This document shows, piece after piece, positions 1 through 8,181 of a stretch of 51,878 bases of DNA. The notes below the pieces were generated by a model. The model saw only the letters and a list, made by a program, of their open reading frames with translations. It was not told where the DNA came from and ran no database searches. The stretch is taken from assembly GCA_014799685.1 (NCBI GenBank), contig JAAVHN010000019.1, forward strand, positions 53,144 to 105,021, in the 5' to 3' direction. Source of the stretch: Subdoligranulum sp. (GTDB lineage Bacteria > Bacillota > Clostridia > Oscillospirales > Ruminococcaceae). Every line of letters begins with the position of its first letter. Position 1 is the stretch's first letter. The position numbers were made by a program, and so were the translations under genes.

Positions 1-1083
1 GTGCCGCGCTTTTTTACAGCGACGCCCGCCGCGGCACTCTGCATCCGCGGGCGCGGGGCGCAGCTGTGCGGTACTTATGATGCCAAAGAAACCGGCGGCT
101 TTTTGCGGCTGCACGGTGTGGAACAGGTGCAGACGGACGGCGCGCCGCCGGCGGGCTATGTGCGGGAGCGGCGGCTCTATTGCATGGCGTATTCCGGCGG
201 AAAGGCGGCTGCGGCTGGGAGTTTGGCCTCAGGCAAGCCGGGAGAGCCGCGTTCGCAGAGAGAGCCGATCTCACCGAGGGAGCCGATCTCACCGAGGGAG
301 CCGTTCTCACCGAGGGAACCGATCTCACCGAGGGAGCCGTTCTCACCGAGGGAGCCGATTTCACCGAGCAATCTGATTCCATCGGAAGAGCCGATCCCGC
401 AGAGAGGGCCAGTCCGGCAGGCGGTGCCGGATGCTGCATCAATCCCCCCGCCGCCCATCGCGGGCCTGACATTGGACAAAACACCCCCGCCGGGTGAAAC
501 GGCGGATTTTCTGGTGCGCGCGAAGGGCGTGGAGGGCGCGAAAGGTGCGGAGATCCGCGACAATTTTTATTCCGCGCTGTGTACAAAGCTTGCGCGCGGC
601 GCGGCGTGCGTGTGGGCCGTGCGGCAGGCCGGTGCCGGTGCTGAGGACGGTGCCGGTGCTGAGAACGGTGCCGGTGCTGAGGACGGAGCCGGTACCGGGG
701 CTCTCGCTTGTGCCGGGGCTGCGGACGGCCATGGGGGCAACAATGGGAACAGCCCTGAGACCGACTGCGGGAACGACCCCATCATTGCGACGGCGGGGGC
801 GTATGCGCTCACAGACAAAACAGCATACCTCGCCACCATTGAGACGGTCAATCCCCTGCGCGGCAAAGGCATCGGCAGCTGGCTGGTGGGAGTGCTTGCC
901 GCGCAGCTTGCGGGCGAGGGCCGCCGCGTGACGCTCCTCTGTGCGGAAGAACGCACGGCGTTTTACGGACGGCTTGGGTTTGAAACGGAAAAAACAATCT
1001 GGCGGTGCACGCGAAAGACGGAAACGGAAAGCAGCTGTGTGCCTGTGTCCGCACCGGACAGACCGCGCGGGCAGTATGGCTGA
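1..1083 (+). CDS. GNAT-family N-acetyltransferase, repeat-containing, 5' end probably outside window
   Basis: The frame is open from base 1, so the true start may lie upstream. The C-terminal third carries the GNAT acetyl-CoA signature (NPLRGKGIGSWLVG, then YGRLGFE near the end), so the protein probably transfers an acetyl group from acetyl-CoA to an unknown acceptor. Two low-complexity inserts interrupt it. One, near residues 88-123, is a six-residue repeat (EPISPR / EPFSPR). The other, near residues 211-228, is Gly-Ala-Glu rich. Both come from in-frame 18-bp DNA repeats. The piece between the inserts (TADFLVRAK, then IRDNFYSALCTKL) looks like ordinary GNAT sequence. The fold call is fairly safe; substrate and start are unknown. 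Confidence 0.75.
   Translation: MPRFFTATPAAALCIRGRGAQLCGTYDAKETGGFLRLHGVEQVQTDGAPPAGYVRERRLYCMAYSGGKAAAAGSLASGKPGEPRSQREPISPREPISPREPFSPREPISPREPFSPREPISPSNLIPSEEPIPQRGPVRQAVPDAASIPPPPIAGLTLDKTPPPGETADFLVRAKGVEGAKGAEIRDNFYSALCTKLARGAACVWAVRQAGAGAEDGAGAENGAGAEDGAGTGALACAGAADGHGGNNGNSPETDCGNDPIIATAGAYALTDKTAYLATIETVNPLRGKGIGSWLVGVLAAQLAGEGRRVTLLCAEERTAFYGRLGFETEKTIWRCTRKTETESSCVPVSAPDRPRGQYG
262..369 (+). repeat. Six tandem 18-bp repeats inside the acetyltransferase gene
   Basis: The unit is GAGCCGATCTCACCGAGG with a few substitutions (GATCTC/GTTCTC/GATTTC). It is repeated head to tail six times with no spacer, exactly in frame, and encodes EPISPR/EPFSPR. Confidence 0.95.
631..684 (+). repeat. 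Three tandem 18-bp repeats, second minisatellite in the same gene
   Basis: The unit is GGTGCCGGTGCTGAGGAC; the middle copy has AAC at its end. It is in frame and encodes GAGAED/GAGAEN. The sequence is unrelated to the first repeat but the period is the same. Confidence 0.9.
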
Positions 1084-1115
1084 AGTATGCGTAAAAAACG
1101 AAAGCGGGAAGATCG

Positions 1116-1580
1116 ATGGAAATTTTCAGATGTGAAAAGCGCGCTTTTTCTGTGATTGGAAAGGAAGGCTCCACAAAAGACGGCGAGGGATTCATTCAAA
1201 AGCTATGGGAGCAGGCAAATTCCCATTTTGAGGAGATCCAGCATTTGGCCAAACGGGATGAAAACGGGAATCTCGTGGGCATCTGGGGTGCGATGTCTGA
1301 TTTTTCCCGCTCGTTTCAGCCTTGGGAGAACTTCTGCGAGGGCCTTTATCTGGCGGGTGCGGAATGCGAAGACGGCGCGCAGCCGCCCGAGGGCTGGACC
1401 ATGTGGACAATTCCCGGATACGAATACCTGCGCGTAAAATGCGAGGGCGGCAGCACCTTTTCCGGAGCGATGGGATACCTGCAGGAAAGCGGCCTTTCTC
1501 TGGCGGGTGCGGTACATGATTTTACATCTCCGCAGACGGGGGAGAATTACATGTTTTTCCCAATCCGAAAGTTACTGTGA
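1116..1580 (+). CDS. GyrI-like / AraC-type effector-binding domain protein
   Basis: The 154-residue protein has the look of a stand-alone GyrI-like small-molecule-binding domain: an aromatic-rich core (GIWGAMSDFSRSFQPWENF), WTIPGYEYLRVKCEG in the middle, and a C-terminal strand (ENYMFFPIRKLL) typical of these barrels. It has no DNA-binding part of its own. Such proteins bind hydrophobic ligands or toxins, or act as effector sensors. It starts 32 bp after the acetyltransferase and may be co-transcribed. The ligand is unknown. Confidence 0.65.
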   Translation: MEIFRCEKRAFSVIGKEGSTKDGEGFIQKLWEQANSHFEEIQHLAKRDENGNLVGIWGAMSDFSRSFQPWENFCEGLYLAGAECEDGAQPPEGWTMWTIPGYEYLRVKCEGGSTFSGAMGYLQESGLSLAGAVHDFTSPQTGENYMFFPIRKLL

Positions 1581-1750
1581 GGCGGAATGCGCCGGGAACG
1601 GCGCCCCGTATCCACAAGGGGGCTGCAGCGGCAAAAGCGGTTTTCCTGCAGCCATCCAGGCGGTTTTCCCGAACCCGGGTTCTGCCGATTGGCGGATTGT
1701 TTACGGCAGAGCGGCCCGGTTAGAAAGACGAATAGGGGAAAAACGCAAAC

Positions 1751-2380
1751 ATGTGGTTTCAAAATGTTTATTTCATCAACGGAACAGCCTATGCAGGCAA
1801 ATCCACGATGACAAAGCTGCTTGCGGAAAAGTACGGCGGCATTCTCTGTGCGGAAAACTACCACGACAGGCTTTTGCCCAGGCTGCGCAAAGAAGATTTT
1901 CCCGGCCTGACCTATACGCGGGATTTAGAGGACTGGCACGATTTCATCCGCAGAACGCCGGAGGAATACGAGGCATGGATCGCTCGAACCTCGAGGGAAT
2001 GCGAAATCCTGGAGCTCGAAATCTTAAAGGAACTGAGCACGCGGGGAAAGCCGGTTTTTGCGGATACCAACATTTCGGTCGAAACTTTGAAGACGATCAC
2101 CGATCCCGATCATGTTTTGATCATGCTGGCGGACCCGGAAATCTCCGTGCGGCGCTTTTTTGAACGGCCGGACAGGGAAAAGCAGTTTTTGTACCGGCTG
2201 ATGCTGGAGGAGCCCGACCCGGAGGCGGCGCTGGAAAACTTCCGGCAGTGTCTGATGCGGATCAATTCACAGGAAAACCACGATCGCCTTCTGCATTCCG
2301 GGTTCCATGTGATAGAGAGGGACGAGAAAAGAAGCATCGAACAGACGCTGGCCCTTGTGGAAAAGGCGTTTGGCCTATAG
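1751..2380 (+). CDS. P-loop nucleotide kinase-like protein
   Basis: A Walker A motif, GTAYAGKST, sits at residues 11-19 directly after the first hydrophobic strand, as in adenylate/shikimate-kinase-like small P-loop kinases. VFADTNIS near residue 99 may be the second acidic strand. DPEISVRRFFERPDREKQF resembles the Arg-rich lid region. The 209-residue length fits a single kinase domain. The phosphate acceptor cannot be inferred. It follows the effector-binding gene by about 170 bp and has only a weak upstream AGGGG. Confidence 0.65.
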   Translation: MWFQNVYFINGTAYAGKSTMTKLLAEKYGGILCAENYHDRLLPRLRKEDFPGLTYTRDLEDWHDFIRRTPEEYEAWIARTSRECEILELEILKELSTRGKPVFADTNISVETLKTITDPDHVLIMLADPEISVRRFFERPDREKQFLYRLMLEEPDPEAALENFRQCLMRINSQENHDRLLHSGFHVIERDEKRSIEQTLALVEKAFGL

Positions 2381-2390
2381 CGGTTCCAGA

Positions 2391-2442
2391 GCGCTTCTCA
2401 AAAATATCGATACGCATCTCGACGGCAAATTGAGAAGTGCTA
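2391..2442 (+). terminator. Hairpin after the P-loop kinase gene
   Basis: Arms AGCGCTTCTCAA-like and TTGAGAAGTGCT face each other around a long loop. No clear T tract follows, so termination is uncertain. Confidence 0.3.
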
Positions 2443-2517
2443 TAAAGGGCTCGTTTCCGGTTTTTTGGCGAAAGGAAATATCTGGCGGCACAGACGCAAA
2501 GAAGGGAGGGGAAGCGC

Positions 2518-3015
2518 ATGTCACTGACAAACCATCCCTATCGCTTTGTTTGTGACCGCGATGCGTTTTTCCGGGAAAACGGGGATACCATTGCGCGGCT
2601 GGAAAACGCCGTGATCGAGCAGGTATACGCCGTCTGGGACTGCATTGACGGGGCGTGGTTTGACGATGCCCCGATGCTGGTAAAGACCTCCGCCGGGACG
2701 TTGTCGGTACACGTAAAATCAGAGACGGATATCGCCGTCGGCTGGAATGATTTTTCGTTATCGGAAAAGCCTGTATGGTTCGATGAAACGGATGCCGGGG
2801 AAATCGGGAGCCCCGGCTGGGTGGAGGATCTGGAATGGAAGGAATACTGCGCGGTTTCCGGTATTTGCAGCGAACGGATCAGGGGGATTCGCTTTTATGC
2901 AGCCGGAACCGGGAAAAATACCGGTGTTGGCATCGGCCTTGTGTGCCACAACGGCAGCTGCCTGTGGATCTACGACGCGGGAGACAGGATCGCTGCGCGG
3001 GTGATGGAGCCATGA
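2518..3015 (+). CDS. Hypothetical protein, 165 aa
   Basis: I do not recognise this family. The start is well supported by GGGAGGGGAAGCGC before the ATG. The product is soluble and acidic with many Trp and Asp residues, no signal peptide and no membrane span. The pattern of beta-rich segments (MLVKTSAGTLSVHVKSET, GVGIGLVCHNGSCLWIYDAGDR) suggests a compact all-beta domain. It sits between the P-loop gene and the PLP enzyme gene on the same strand. Confidence 0.6.
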   Translation: MSLTNHPYRFVCDRDAFFRENGDTIARLENAVIEQVYAVWDCIDGAWFDDAPMLVKTSAGTLSVHVKSETDIAVGWNDFSLSEKPVWFDETDAGEIGSPGWVEDLEWKEYCAVSGICSERIRGIRFYAAGTGKNTGVGIGLVCHNGSCLWIYDAGDRIAARVMEP

Positions 3016-3088
3016 GAGAGGCGTAAACGCCGGTTTTGAAAGAAAAAGATTTGCCTGACACAACAGGCTTTACAAAGAGGATGAGAAC

Positions 3089-4363
3089 ATGATCGAACAA
3101 TTTTTCAACTTTTCGCAGAAGCTGCTGGACGCTGATAAAAAGGCGCTGGCACTGTGCAAAGAGCGCTTTGCACAGCTGGATGAGATCAAGGAGTACAACC
3201 AGCTGAAAATGCTGAAGGCGTTCACCGATTGCCGTGTGGGCGGCAATCACCTCGTGGGCACAACGGGCTACGGCATGGACGATGCCGGGCGCGCGAAGTT
3301 AGAGGAGGTGTTTGCCGTGCTCACAGGCAGCGAGGCCGCGCTGTTCCGGCACAACTTCATGTCCGGTACGCACACGCTGGCTGTTGCGCTGTTCGGCGTG
3401 CTGCGCCCCGGCGACCGCATGGTGGCCGCGACAGGCCGCCCGTATGATACGCTTGCGGGCGTCATCGGCCTCGACGGCACAAAGTGCGGCAATTTGATGG
3501 AATTCGGCGTGCAGTACGACGAGGTGCCGCTGCTGCCCACCGGCGCGCCCGATCTGGATGCCATTGCGGCGCGATGTCGGGGCGCGAAGATGTGCTATAT
3601 CCAGCGCAGCCGCGGCTATGCCGCGCGGCCGGCGCTCTCGCTCGACGAGATCGAGGCCATCAGCAAAGCGGCCAAGGCGGCGCAGCCGGATATCATCGTG
3701 ATGGTGGACAACTGCTACGGCGAATTTACGCAAAAGCAGGAACCCACGCAGCGCGGGGCCGACCTGATGGCGGGCAGCCTGATCAAAAACCCGGGCGGCG
3801 GCATTGCGCCCACGGGCGGCTACATCGCGGGGCGCGCCGATCTGGTGGAGCTGTGCGCCCACCGCCTGACGGCGCCCGGCGTAGGCGGGGAGATCGGCTG
3901 TACGCTCGACCTTCTGCGCGGGATGTATCTGGGGCTCTACTACGCGCCGGGGGTTACGTGCGAGGCGCTGAAAACAAGCGTGTACGCCGCGTGCCTGTTT
4001 GAGCTTTTGGGCTACGGCGCAACGCCCGCCTATACCGCCGACCGCAACGATATCATCACGAGCATCGAGACAGGCAGCCCCGCGGGCATGGTGGCGCTGT
4101 GCGGCGGCGTGCAGGCGGCGAGCCCCGTCGATAGCTTTGCCGCGCCGGAGCCGGGAGACATGCCCGGCTATGAGGATCCCGTGATCATGGCGGCGGGCGC
4201 GTTCACAATGGGCAGCAGCATCGAGCTTTCGGCCGACGGCCCGCTGCGCGCGCCCTATACGGTGTACATGCAGGGCGGCCTGAACTTCGCCTCCGCCCGT
4301 GCGGGCGTGCTGCTGGGGGCGGAAAAGATGCCGGGCCTGCGGCAGGAGGCCGCAAACGGCTGA
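3089..4363 (+). CDS. Methionine gamma-lyase family PLP-dependent protein (YnbB / 'aluminium resistance' family)
   Basis: This 424-residue fold-type I PLP enzyme belongs to the Cys/Met-metabolism relatives found next to core genes in Firmicutes. The PLP lysine is most likely K233 in DLMAGSLIKNPGGG, followed by the family's GGIAPTGGYIAG. The substrate-side segment HNFMSGTHTLAVALFGVLRPGD and the metal-like DNCYGEF also fit. It may cleave sulfur amino acids, but no defined reaction is assigned for this subfamily. The start ATG has AGAGGATGAGAAC upstream. cysS follows, which keeps a loose sulfur/cysteine theme. Confidence 0.85.
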   Translation: MIEQFFNFSQKLLDADKKALALCKERFAQLDEIKEYNQLKMLKAFTDCRVGGNHLVGTTGYGMDDAGRAKLEEVFAVLTGSEAALFRHNFMSGTHTLAVALFGVLRPGDRMVAATGRPYDTLAGVIGLDGTKCGNLMEFGVQYDEVPLLPTGAPDLDAIAARCRGAKMCYIQRSRGYAARPALSLDEIEAISKAAKAAQPDIIVMVDNCYGEFTQKQEPTQRGADLMAGSLIKNPGGGIAPTGGYIAGRADLVELCAHRLTAPGVGGEIGCTLDLLRGMYLGLYYAPGVTCEALKTSVYAACLFELLGYGATPAYTADRNDIITSIETGSPAGMVALCGGVQAASPVDSFAAPEPGDMPGYEDPVIMAAGAFTMGSSIELSADGPLRAPYTVYMQGGLNFASARAGVLLGAEKMPGLRQEAANG

Positions 4364-4438
4364 AAACGCAGCGCCTTTCGACATCCTGCAAGCCGCTGAT
4401 TTTGGTAAAAATAAAATACAAATTGTACAGCAAAAAGA

Positions 4439-4444
4439 TATAAT
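4439..4444 (+). promoter_or_regulatory. Candidate -10 element upstream of cysS
   Basis: A perfect TATAAT lies in the AT-rich 233-bp gap before cysS. The hexamer 17 bp upstream (ATACAA) is a poor -35, so this is only a candidate. No T-box features are visible in the leader. Confidence 0.35.
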
Positions 4445-4596
4445 CCTATTTGTTATGTATTTTTCGGCCGTTGGGTACATTGCCGGTCCGAAAGCAAGGC
4501 CGACCCGGCTTTGCAGCAAGGCCCAGATCAATCCACAAAAATTGAAAATTCAAAAACGGATCCGAAGAAAACCGATCAACGAAAAGAGGAATTCAT

Positions 4597-5997
4597 ATGA
4601 AAATTTTTAATACGATGACCCGCCAAAAAGAGGAATTGACGCCGCAGGTGCCCGGCGAATACCGCATTTATGTGTGCGGCCCCACGGTGTACAATTATGT
4701 GCACATCGGCAACGCGCGGCCCGTGGTGGTGTTTGATACGCTGCGCCGCTATCTGGAATATCGGGGCAGCCAGGTGCGTTTTGTCTCGAATATTACGGAT
4801 ATCGACGACAAGATTATCACGAAGGCAAACGCCGAGGGCGTGTCGATGCAGGAGATCTCCGGCCGGTATGAGGCCGAATTTTTGAAGGATTACGCGGGGC
4901 TGAATGCGCTGCCGCCGACGGTGCGACCGCGCGCGACGGAGCATATCGACGAGATCCTCTCCATCGTGGCGGATATCATTGAAAAGGGGCACGGCTATGT
5001 CGCCAAGAACGGCGACGTGTATTTCCGTGTAAAAAGCTTCAAGGAATACGGCAAGCTGTCGCACCTGGTGCTCGATGACCTCGAGAGCGGCAACCGCGCG
5101 CTGCGCAGCCAGATGGACGACGATTTAAAAGAGGATCCGGCCGATTTCGCCGTGTGGAAGGCCGCGAAGCCCGGCGAGCCGTACTGGGAGAGCCCCTACG
5201 GCAAGGGGCGTCCGGGCTGGCACATCGAGTGCAGTGCAATGGCGCGCAAGCACCTCGGCAATACCATCGACATCCACGCGGGCGGCGAGGATCTGATTTT
5301 CCCGCACCACGAAAACGAGATCGCGCAGTCCGAGAGCGCCAACGGCTGCGAGTTTGCGCGCTACTGGATGCACAACGGCTTCTTGAACATCGACAACCAC
5401 AAGATGAGCAAGAGCGCCAACAACTTTTTCACCGTGCGCGAAGTAAGTGAAGTATACGGTTACGAGCCGATCCGCTATTTCATGCTGACGGGGCAGTACC
5501 GCGGCCCGCTGAACTACACGGCGGATCTGATCGGCGCCTGCAAGGCCAGCCTCGACCGCCTGTATACCTGCCGCGACAACCTCGATTTCGCGCTGGAAAA
5601 CGCGCACGGCACGGATACGTCCCTCGTGGAAAAGGCCGCCGCCGCGAAGGATAAATTCTGCGCCGCGATGGACGACGACCTGAACACCCCCGACGCGCTG
5701 GCCGCGCTGTTCGATTTTGTGCGCGAGATCAACACCCTTGCACCCGAAAGCGACAAGGCCGCGCTGGAGACGGCGGCAAAAACGTTTGACGAGCTGACGA
5801 ACGTGCTGGGCATCCTCTACAACCGCAAAAAAGAGGAGATCCCGGCCGGGATCCTCGCGCTGGTGGAAGAGCGTTCCGCTGCGAAAAAGGCGAAGGACTG
5901 GCCCCGCGCCGACGCCATCCGCGCCGAGCTGACGGAGAAAGGCTATGTTGTAGAGGATACACCCAAAGGCCCGAAGGTGGGCAAGGCAAAGAATTAG
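4597..5997 (+). CDS. cysS: Cysteine--tRNA ligase
   Basis: This class I aminoacyl-tRNA synthetase charges tRNA-Cys with cysteine in the cytoplasm. The HIGH-type motif HIGN is at residues 36-39 and KMSKS at 269-273. The zinc ligands of the family are present: C27 in CGPT, the Cys of WHIECSAMA, and the [10 protein letters not shown] segment. At 466 residues it has the normal length, ending with the DALR-type anticodon-binding region and a short lysine-rich tail. The start is supported by AAGAGGAATTCAT. The gene is followed by a convergent gene and a shared inverted repeat. Confidence 0.97.
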   Translation: MKIFNTMTRQKEELTPQVPGEYRIYVCGPTVYNYVHIGNARPVVVFDTLRRYLEYRGSQVRFVSNITDIDDKIITKANAEGVSMQEISGRYEAEFLKDYAGLNALPPTVRPRATEHIDEILSIVADIIEKGHGYVAKNGDVYFRVKSFKEYGKLSHLVLDDLESGNRALRSQMDDDLKEDPADFAVWKAAKPGEPYWESPYGKGRPGWHIECSAMARKHLGNTIDIHAGGEDLIFPHHENEIAQSESANGCEFARYWMHNGFLNIDNHKMSKSANNFFTVREVSEVYGYEPIRYFMLTGQYRGPLNYTADLIGACKASLDRLYTCRDNLDFALENAHGTDTSLVEKAAAAKDKFCAAMDDDLNTPDALAALFDFVREINTLAPESDKAALETAAKTFDELTNVLGILYNRKKEEIPAGILALVEERSAAKKAKDWPRADAIRAELTEKGYVVEDTPKGPKVGKAKN

Positions 5998-6000
5998 AGT

Positions 6001-6110
6001 TTAGAGTGTAGTGTTTAGAGTATAAATATAGAGTGCAGTGTTTTGGTTTTAGAGTGTAGTGGCCAAGCGCTGCACTCTCATTTTTTCATCCAAAACACTG
6101 CACTCTATTT
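6001..6110. terminator. Nested inverted repeat between convergent genes, built from a GAGTGYAG word
   Basis: A perfect 18-bp inverted repeat (6029-6046 against 6090-6107) encloses a smaller near-perfect one (6051-6058 against 6071-6078). TATTTTA follows on the plus side and TATATTTATA on the minus side. It probably ends both cysS and the convergent peptidase gene. The word TTTAGAGTGTAG also occurs at 27530-27545. Confidence 0.6.
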
Positions 6111-7474
6111 TACACCGTCAGATCCGCCACGATCATAAGGCCCAGTTCGCCGATCAGATACACCGTGATGCGGGTGCCGGCGGGGATGGCGGCGTCCAGC
6201 AGGATGTCGCCCGTGGGGGTGATATCCGTATAGTAAAAATGCTTGTGCGCCGTGGTGGCATAGGCATGTCCGTCCTGCACCGTATAGCACGCGGTGCCGG
6301 TGCAAAGGCCGTCCCGCTCGCAGAAATCGGTGGGCAGGCTGTGCCGTTCGCCCCGGATATACAGCGCGTACTGTCCCGCCAGCGGCGTTTTGCGCAGCTC
6401 GCCCATCACGCGCCCGGGCGCGGCAAACGCGCGCGCGCCGCTCTTGCCGTGCATCAGGTACGTTACACCGTTCCACGCGCGGGCAAACTGCTCCAATAAA
6501 TAGCGGCGCTCGGCGTCGGCGTCGCTTTTGGCATAGGAATCGTTGCACAGCACATACTCCGTGCCGTCCTCGTCTGTCTCAAAGCCGCGCACCACCATCA
6601 AATGGCCGTCGGTGGTGCCGGTGGTGCCCTCAATCAGGGGCAGGCTGCGTGCGTCGGCGTGCTCGGAGGTGTCGGCGTAGCGGACGCTTACCCCGCAGGC
6701 AAAGCCGTTTTTGATCTCTTTTTTCAACTCCGCGATGTCCAAAAACGCCACATAGCATTCATAGCCGTAGCTGCCCGCGACGGCGGCGGTGAAGCTCCAG
6801 TTTCCGTTGCCGCGATAGGTATAATCGTAGTTGGCGTGCGCCACCTCTTCGGGCAGCAGATCCTCTCCCCAGCGGTTCATCAGCATGGCGGCGGTGGTGG
6901 GGCTGCAGATCACCGAGCCGATGCGCGGATCGCGGATGGACTGCGAATAGGCGGGGATGGGGATGCTGCGGCGGTAAAGCGGCTCGCCAAGTTCCCGCTG
7001 CCAGTGCAGCGGACGCACGGAGGCCGCCAGCAAAAACACAGCCGGTGTGATGCCGGTATCGTTTGTGTACAGGCTGATGCGCAGCTGGAACGCCGTGCCG
7101 CCCTCCGGTGCGCACACGCGCACCAAATCGGTATCCAGATAGGCGCTGGCGCCCTTCGGGCGCTCCACGGGCAGGCTTGCGCGGCGCAAAAACGGGCTCC
7201 ACTTTCCGTACGACATCCAGGCCGACCAGGTATCGCTCACCAGCACCCGCGCAAACATCTCCACCGCCGTGCCCGCCGGCGTGGCGGCGTTCCACGAGGC
7301 CACCAACGCGCTGAAGGCCGTGGCCGAAAGCTCCGGCGAGGTATAGCACCCGGCCTGGATATAGCGCCCGGCAGCCTGATCCAGCCGCAGCGCGCCGTCT
7401 ATGTACGTTACATTGTCGAACGTTCCCCCTGCAAATGCCTTTTCATCCTTCAAAAGGAACACACGATTTTCCAT
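6110..7474 (-). CDS. C39-like (papain-fold) cysteine peptidase with N-terminal beta domain
   Basis: The C-terminal half matches the Peptidase_C39_2 layout: catalytic C190 in GSVICSPTTAAMLMNRWG, H291 in TTDGHLMVVRGF, and N311/D312 in VLCNDSY. Residues 1-165 look like an all-beta, possibly carbohydrate-binding-like domain. No signal peptide or membrane span is visible, which is unusual for a peptidase of this group and suggests cytoplasmic action or unconventional export. I place the start at the ATG with GAGGTG nine bases upstream; a GTG four codons earlier overlaps that ribosome site. The substrate is unknown. No ABC exporter is next to it, so it is not an obvious bacteriocin transporter. Confidence 0.8.
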   Translation of the reverse strand: MENRVFLLKDEKAFAGGTFDNVTYIDGALRLDQAAGRYIQAGCYTSPELSATAFSALVASWNAATPAGTAVEMFARVLVSDTWSAWMSYGKWSPFLRRASLPVERPKGASAYLDTDLVRVCAPEGGTAFQLRISLYTNDTGITPAVFLLAASVRPLHWQRELGEPLYRRSIPIPAYSQSIRDPRIGSVICSPTTAAMLMNRWGEDLLPEEVAHANYDYTYRGNGNWSFTAAVAGSYGYECYVAFLDIAELKKEIKNGFACGVSVRYADTSEHADARSLPLIEGTTGTTDGHLMVVRGFETDEDGTEYVLCNDSYAKSDADAERRYLLEQFARAWNGVTYLMHGKSGARAFAAPGRVMGELRKTPLAGQYALYIRGERHSLPTDFCERDGLCTGTACYTVQDGHAYATTAHKHFYYTDITPTGDILLDAAIPAGTRITVYLIGELGLMIVADLTV

Positions 7475-7517
7475 ACCCAAAAGCACCTCTTCTGTAAAGG
7501 AAGCAATGATTCAATCT

Positions 7518-7672
7518 ACGGGCCAAATTTGCCGCCGGAATGCGCCCGGAAACCGCTTCAGAGATTCCATGTACGGGATTATCCGGATGCGGACACGGGC
7601 GCCGGCGGGAAAATTGCCCCGCCGCCCTTGCACACCGTACCGGGCGCATTCCAATGTTTGCAAATACGGGCC
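7518..7672. repeat. Imperfect inverted repeat, MITE- or large-hairpin-like, in a gene-poor gap
   Basis: In the gap 7475-7842 a perfect 13-bp inverted repeat (GGAATGCGCCCGG at 7537-7549, CCGGGCGCATTCC at 7640-7652) is separated by 90 bp. It continues imperfectly outward (AAATTTGC against GCAAAT, then GGCC against GGGCC). I see no coding sequence in this gap. Confidence 0.5.
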
Positions 7673-7721
7673 TGCCCGGCCGCGGCCGGAACGTCGCGCC
7701 ATCCGCGGACGCCGCTTGCGC

Positions 7722-7774
7722 AAAAAAACAAAACCGCACAAGGCCCTGCCGATTTCTCAACAAGGCTGTGCGGT
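7722..7774 (-). terminator. Rho-independent terminator for the 45-aa gene
   Basis: On the minus strand, stem ACCGCACA/TGTGCGGT (7767-7774 with 7733-7740) is followed by TTTGTTTTTTT. Confidence 0.75.
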
Positions 7775-7842
7775 GTTCTGTGCCGTCTGTTTTGCAGCCT
7801 CAGACGGAAAGATACAATCGCTCCCAAACGGGAAACGGGCGT

Positions 7843-7980
7843 TCAAAACGCATCCTCTTCCTCGTCGTCGTCCGAATAAATTTCAATGTACTCCTGCGAA
7901 TTGGAACGATCCAGCCATGCCACGGCGGCGATGATCGCCGCAATCGCGACAGCCAACTTCCAGAGCCATCTCAGCATCAT
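7843..7980 (-). CDS. Small membrane-anchored acidic microprotein, 45 aa
   Basis: Reading the minus strand from an ATG-ATG pair gives a 45-residue product. It has a short basic N-terminus (MMLRWLWK), one hydrophobic Ala/Ile-rich segment (residues 9-22), and a polar tail ending in DDDEEEDAF. The topology suggests a single-pass membrane protein with a very acidic tail. A strong ribosome site (AAGGAGGCG) lies eight bases before the first ATG, and a good terminator follows about 70 bp after the stop, so it looks like a real short transcription unit or the tail of an operon with the upstream hypothetical gene. I recognise no family. Confidence 0.7.
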   Translation of the reverse strand: MMLRWLWKLAVAIAAIIAAVAWLDRSNSQEYIEIYSDDDEEEDAF

Positions 7981-8028
7981 ATACTGCGCCTCCTTCAATG
8001 AATTGCCCGTTTTTGTTTTTCGGTCATC

Positions 8029-8049
8029 ACGCCCCGGGCCCCGGGGCGT
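8029..8049. repeat. GC-rich perfect palindrome
   Basis: Arms ACGCCCCGGG and CCCGGGGCGT meet around a single base between two minus-strand genes. There is no T tract next to it, so it could be a pause, processing or binding site. Confidence 0.5.
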
Positions 8050-8181
8050 TTGCGAACGCGCCTTTGCTCCATACCGGGCGAAAGCGCGTTTGGTTTGTTT
8101 TTCGGTAAAAGGGAGAAAACATGCGGAGGAAGGATCCGATCAAAGGGGACGATTCGGAGGTTCCCAAGCGCATATCCGGCA

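Noticed and set aside
262-369. CRISPR array
   Set aside because: The 18-bp units are head to tail with no spacers and lie inside a coding frame; no cas genes are nearby.
4364-4596. T-box leader before cysS
   Set aside because: I see neither the conserved T-box bulge sequence nor a terminator/antiterminator pair with a Cys specifier stem.
7443-7763. 106-codon minus-strand frame in the gap after the C39-like gene
   Set aside because: No ribosome site, it runs through an inverted repeat and a terminator, and the product is Arg/Ala-rich noise.
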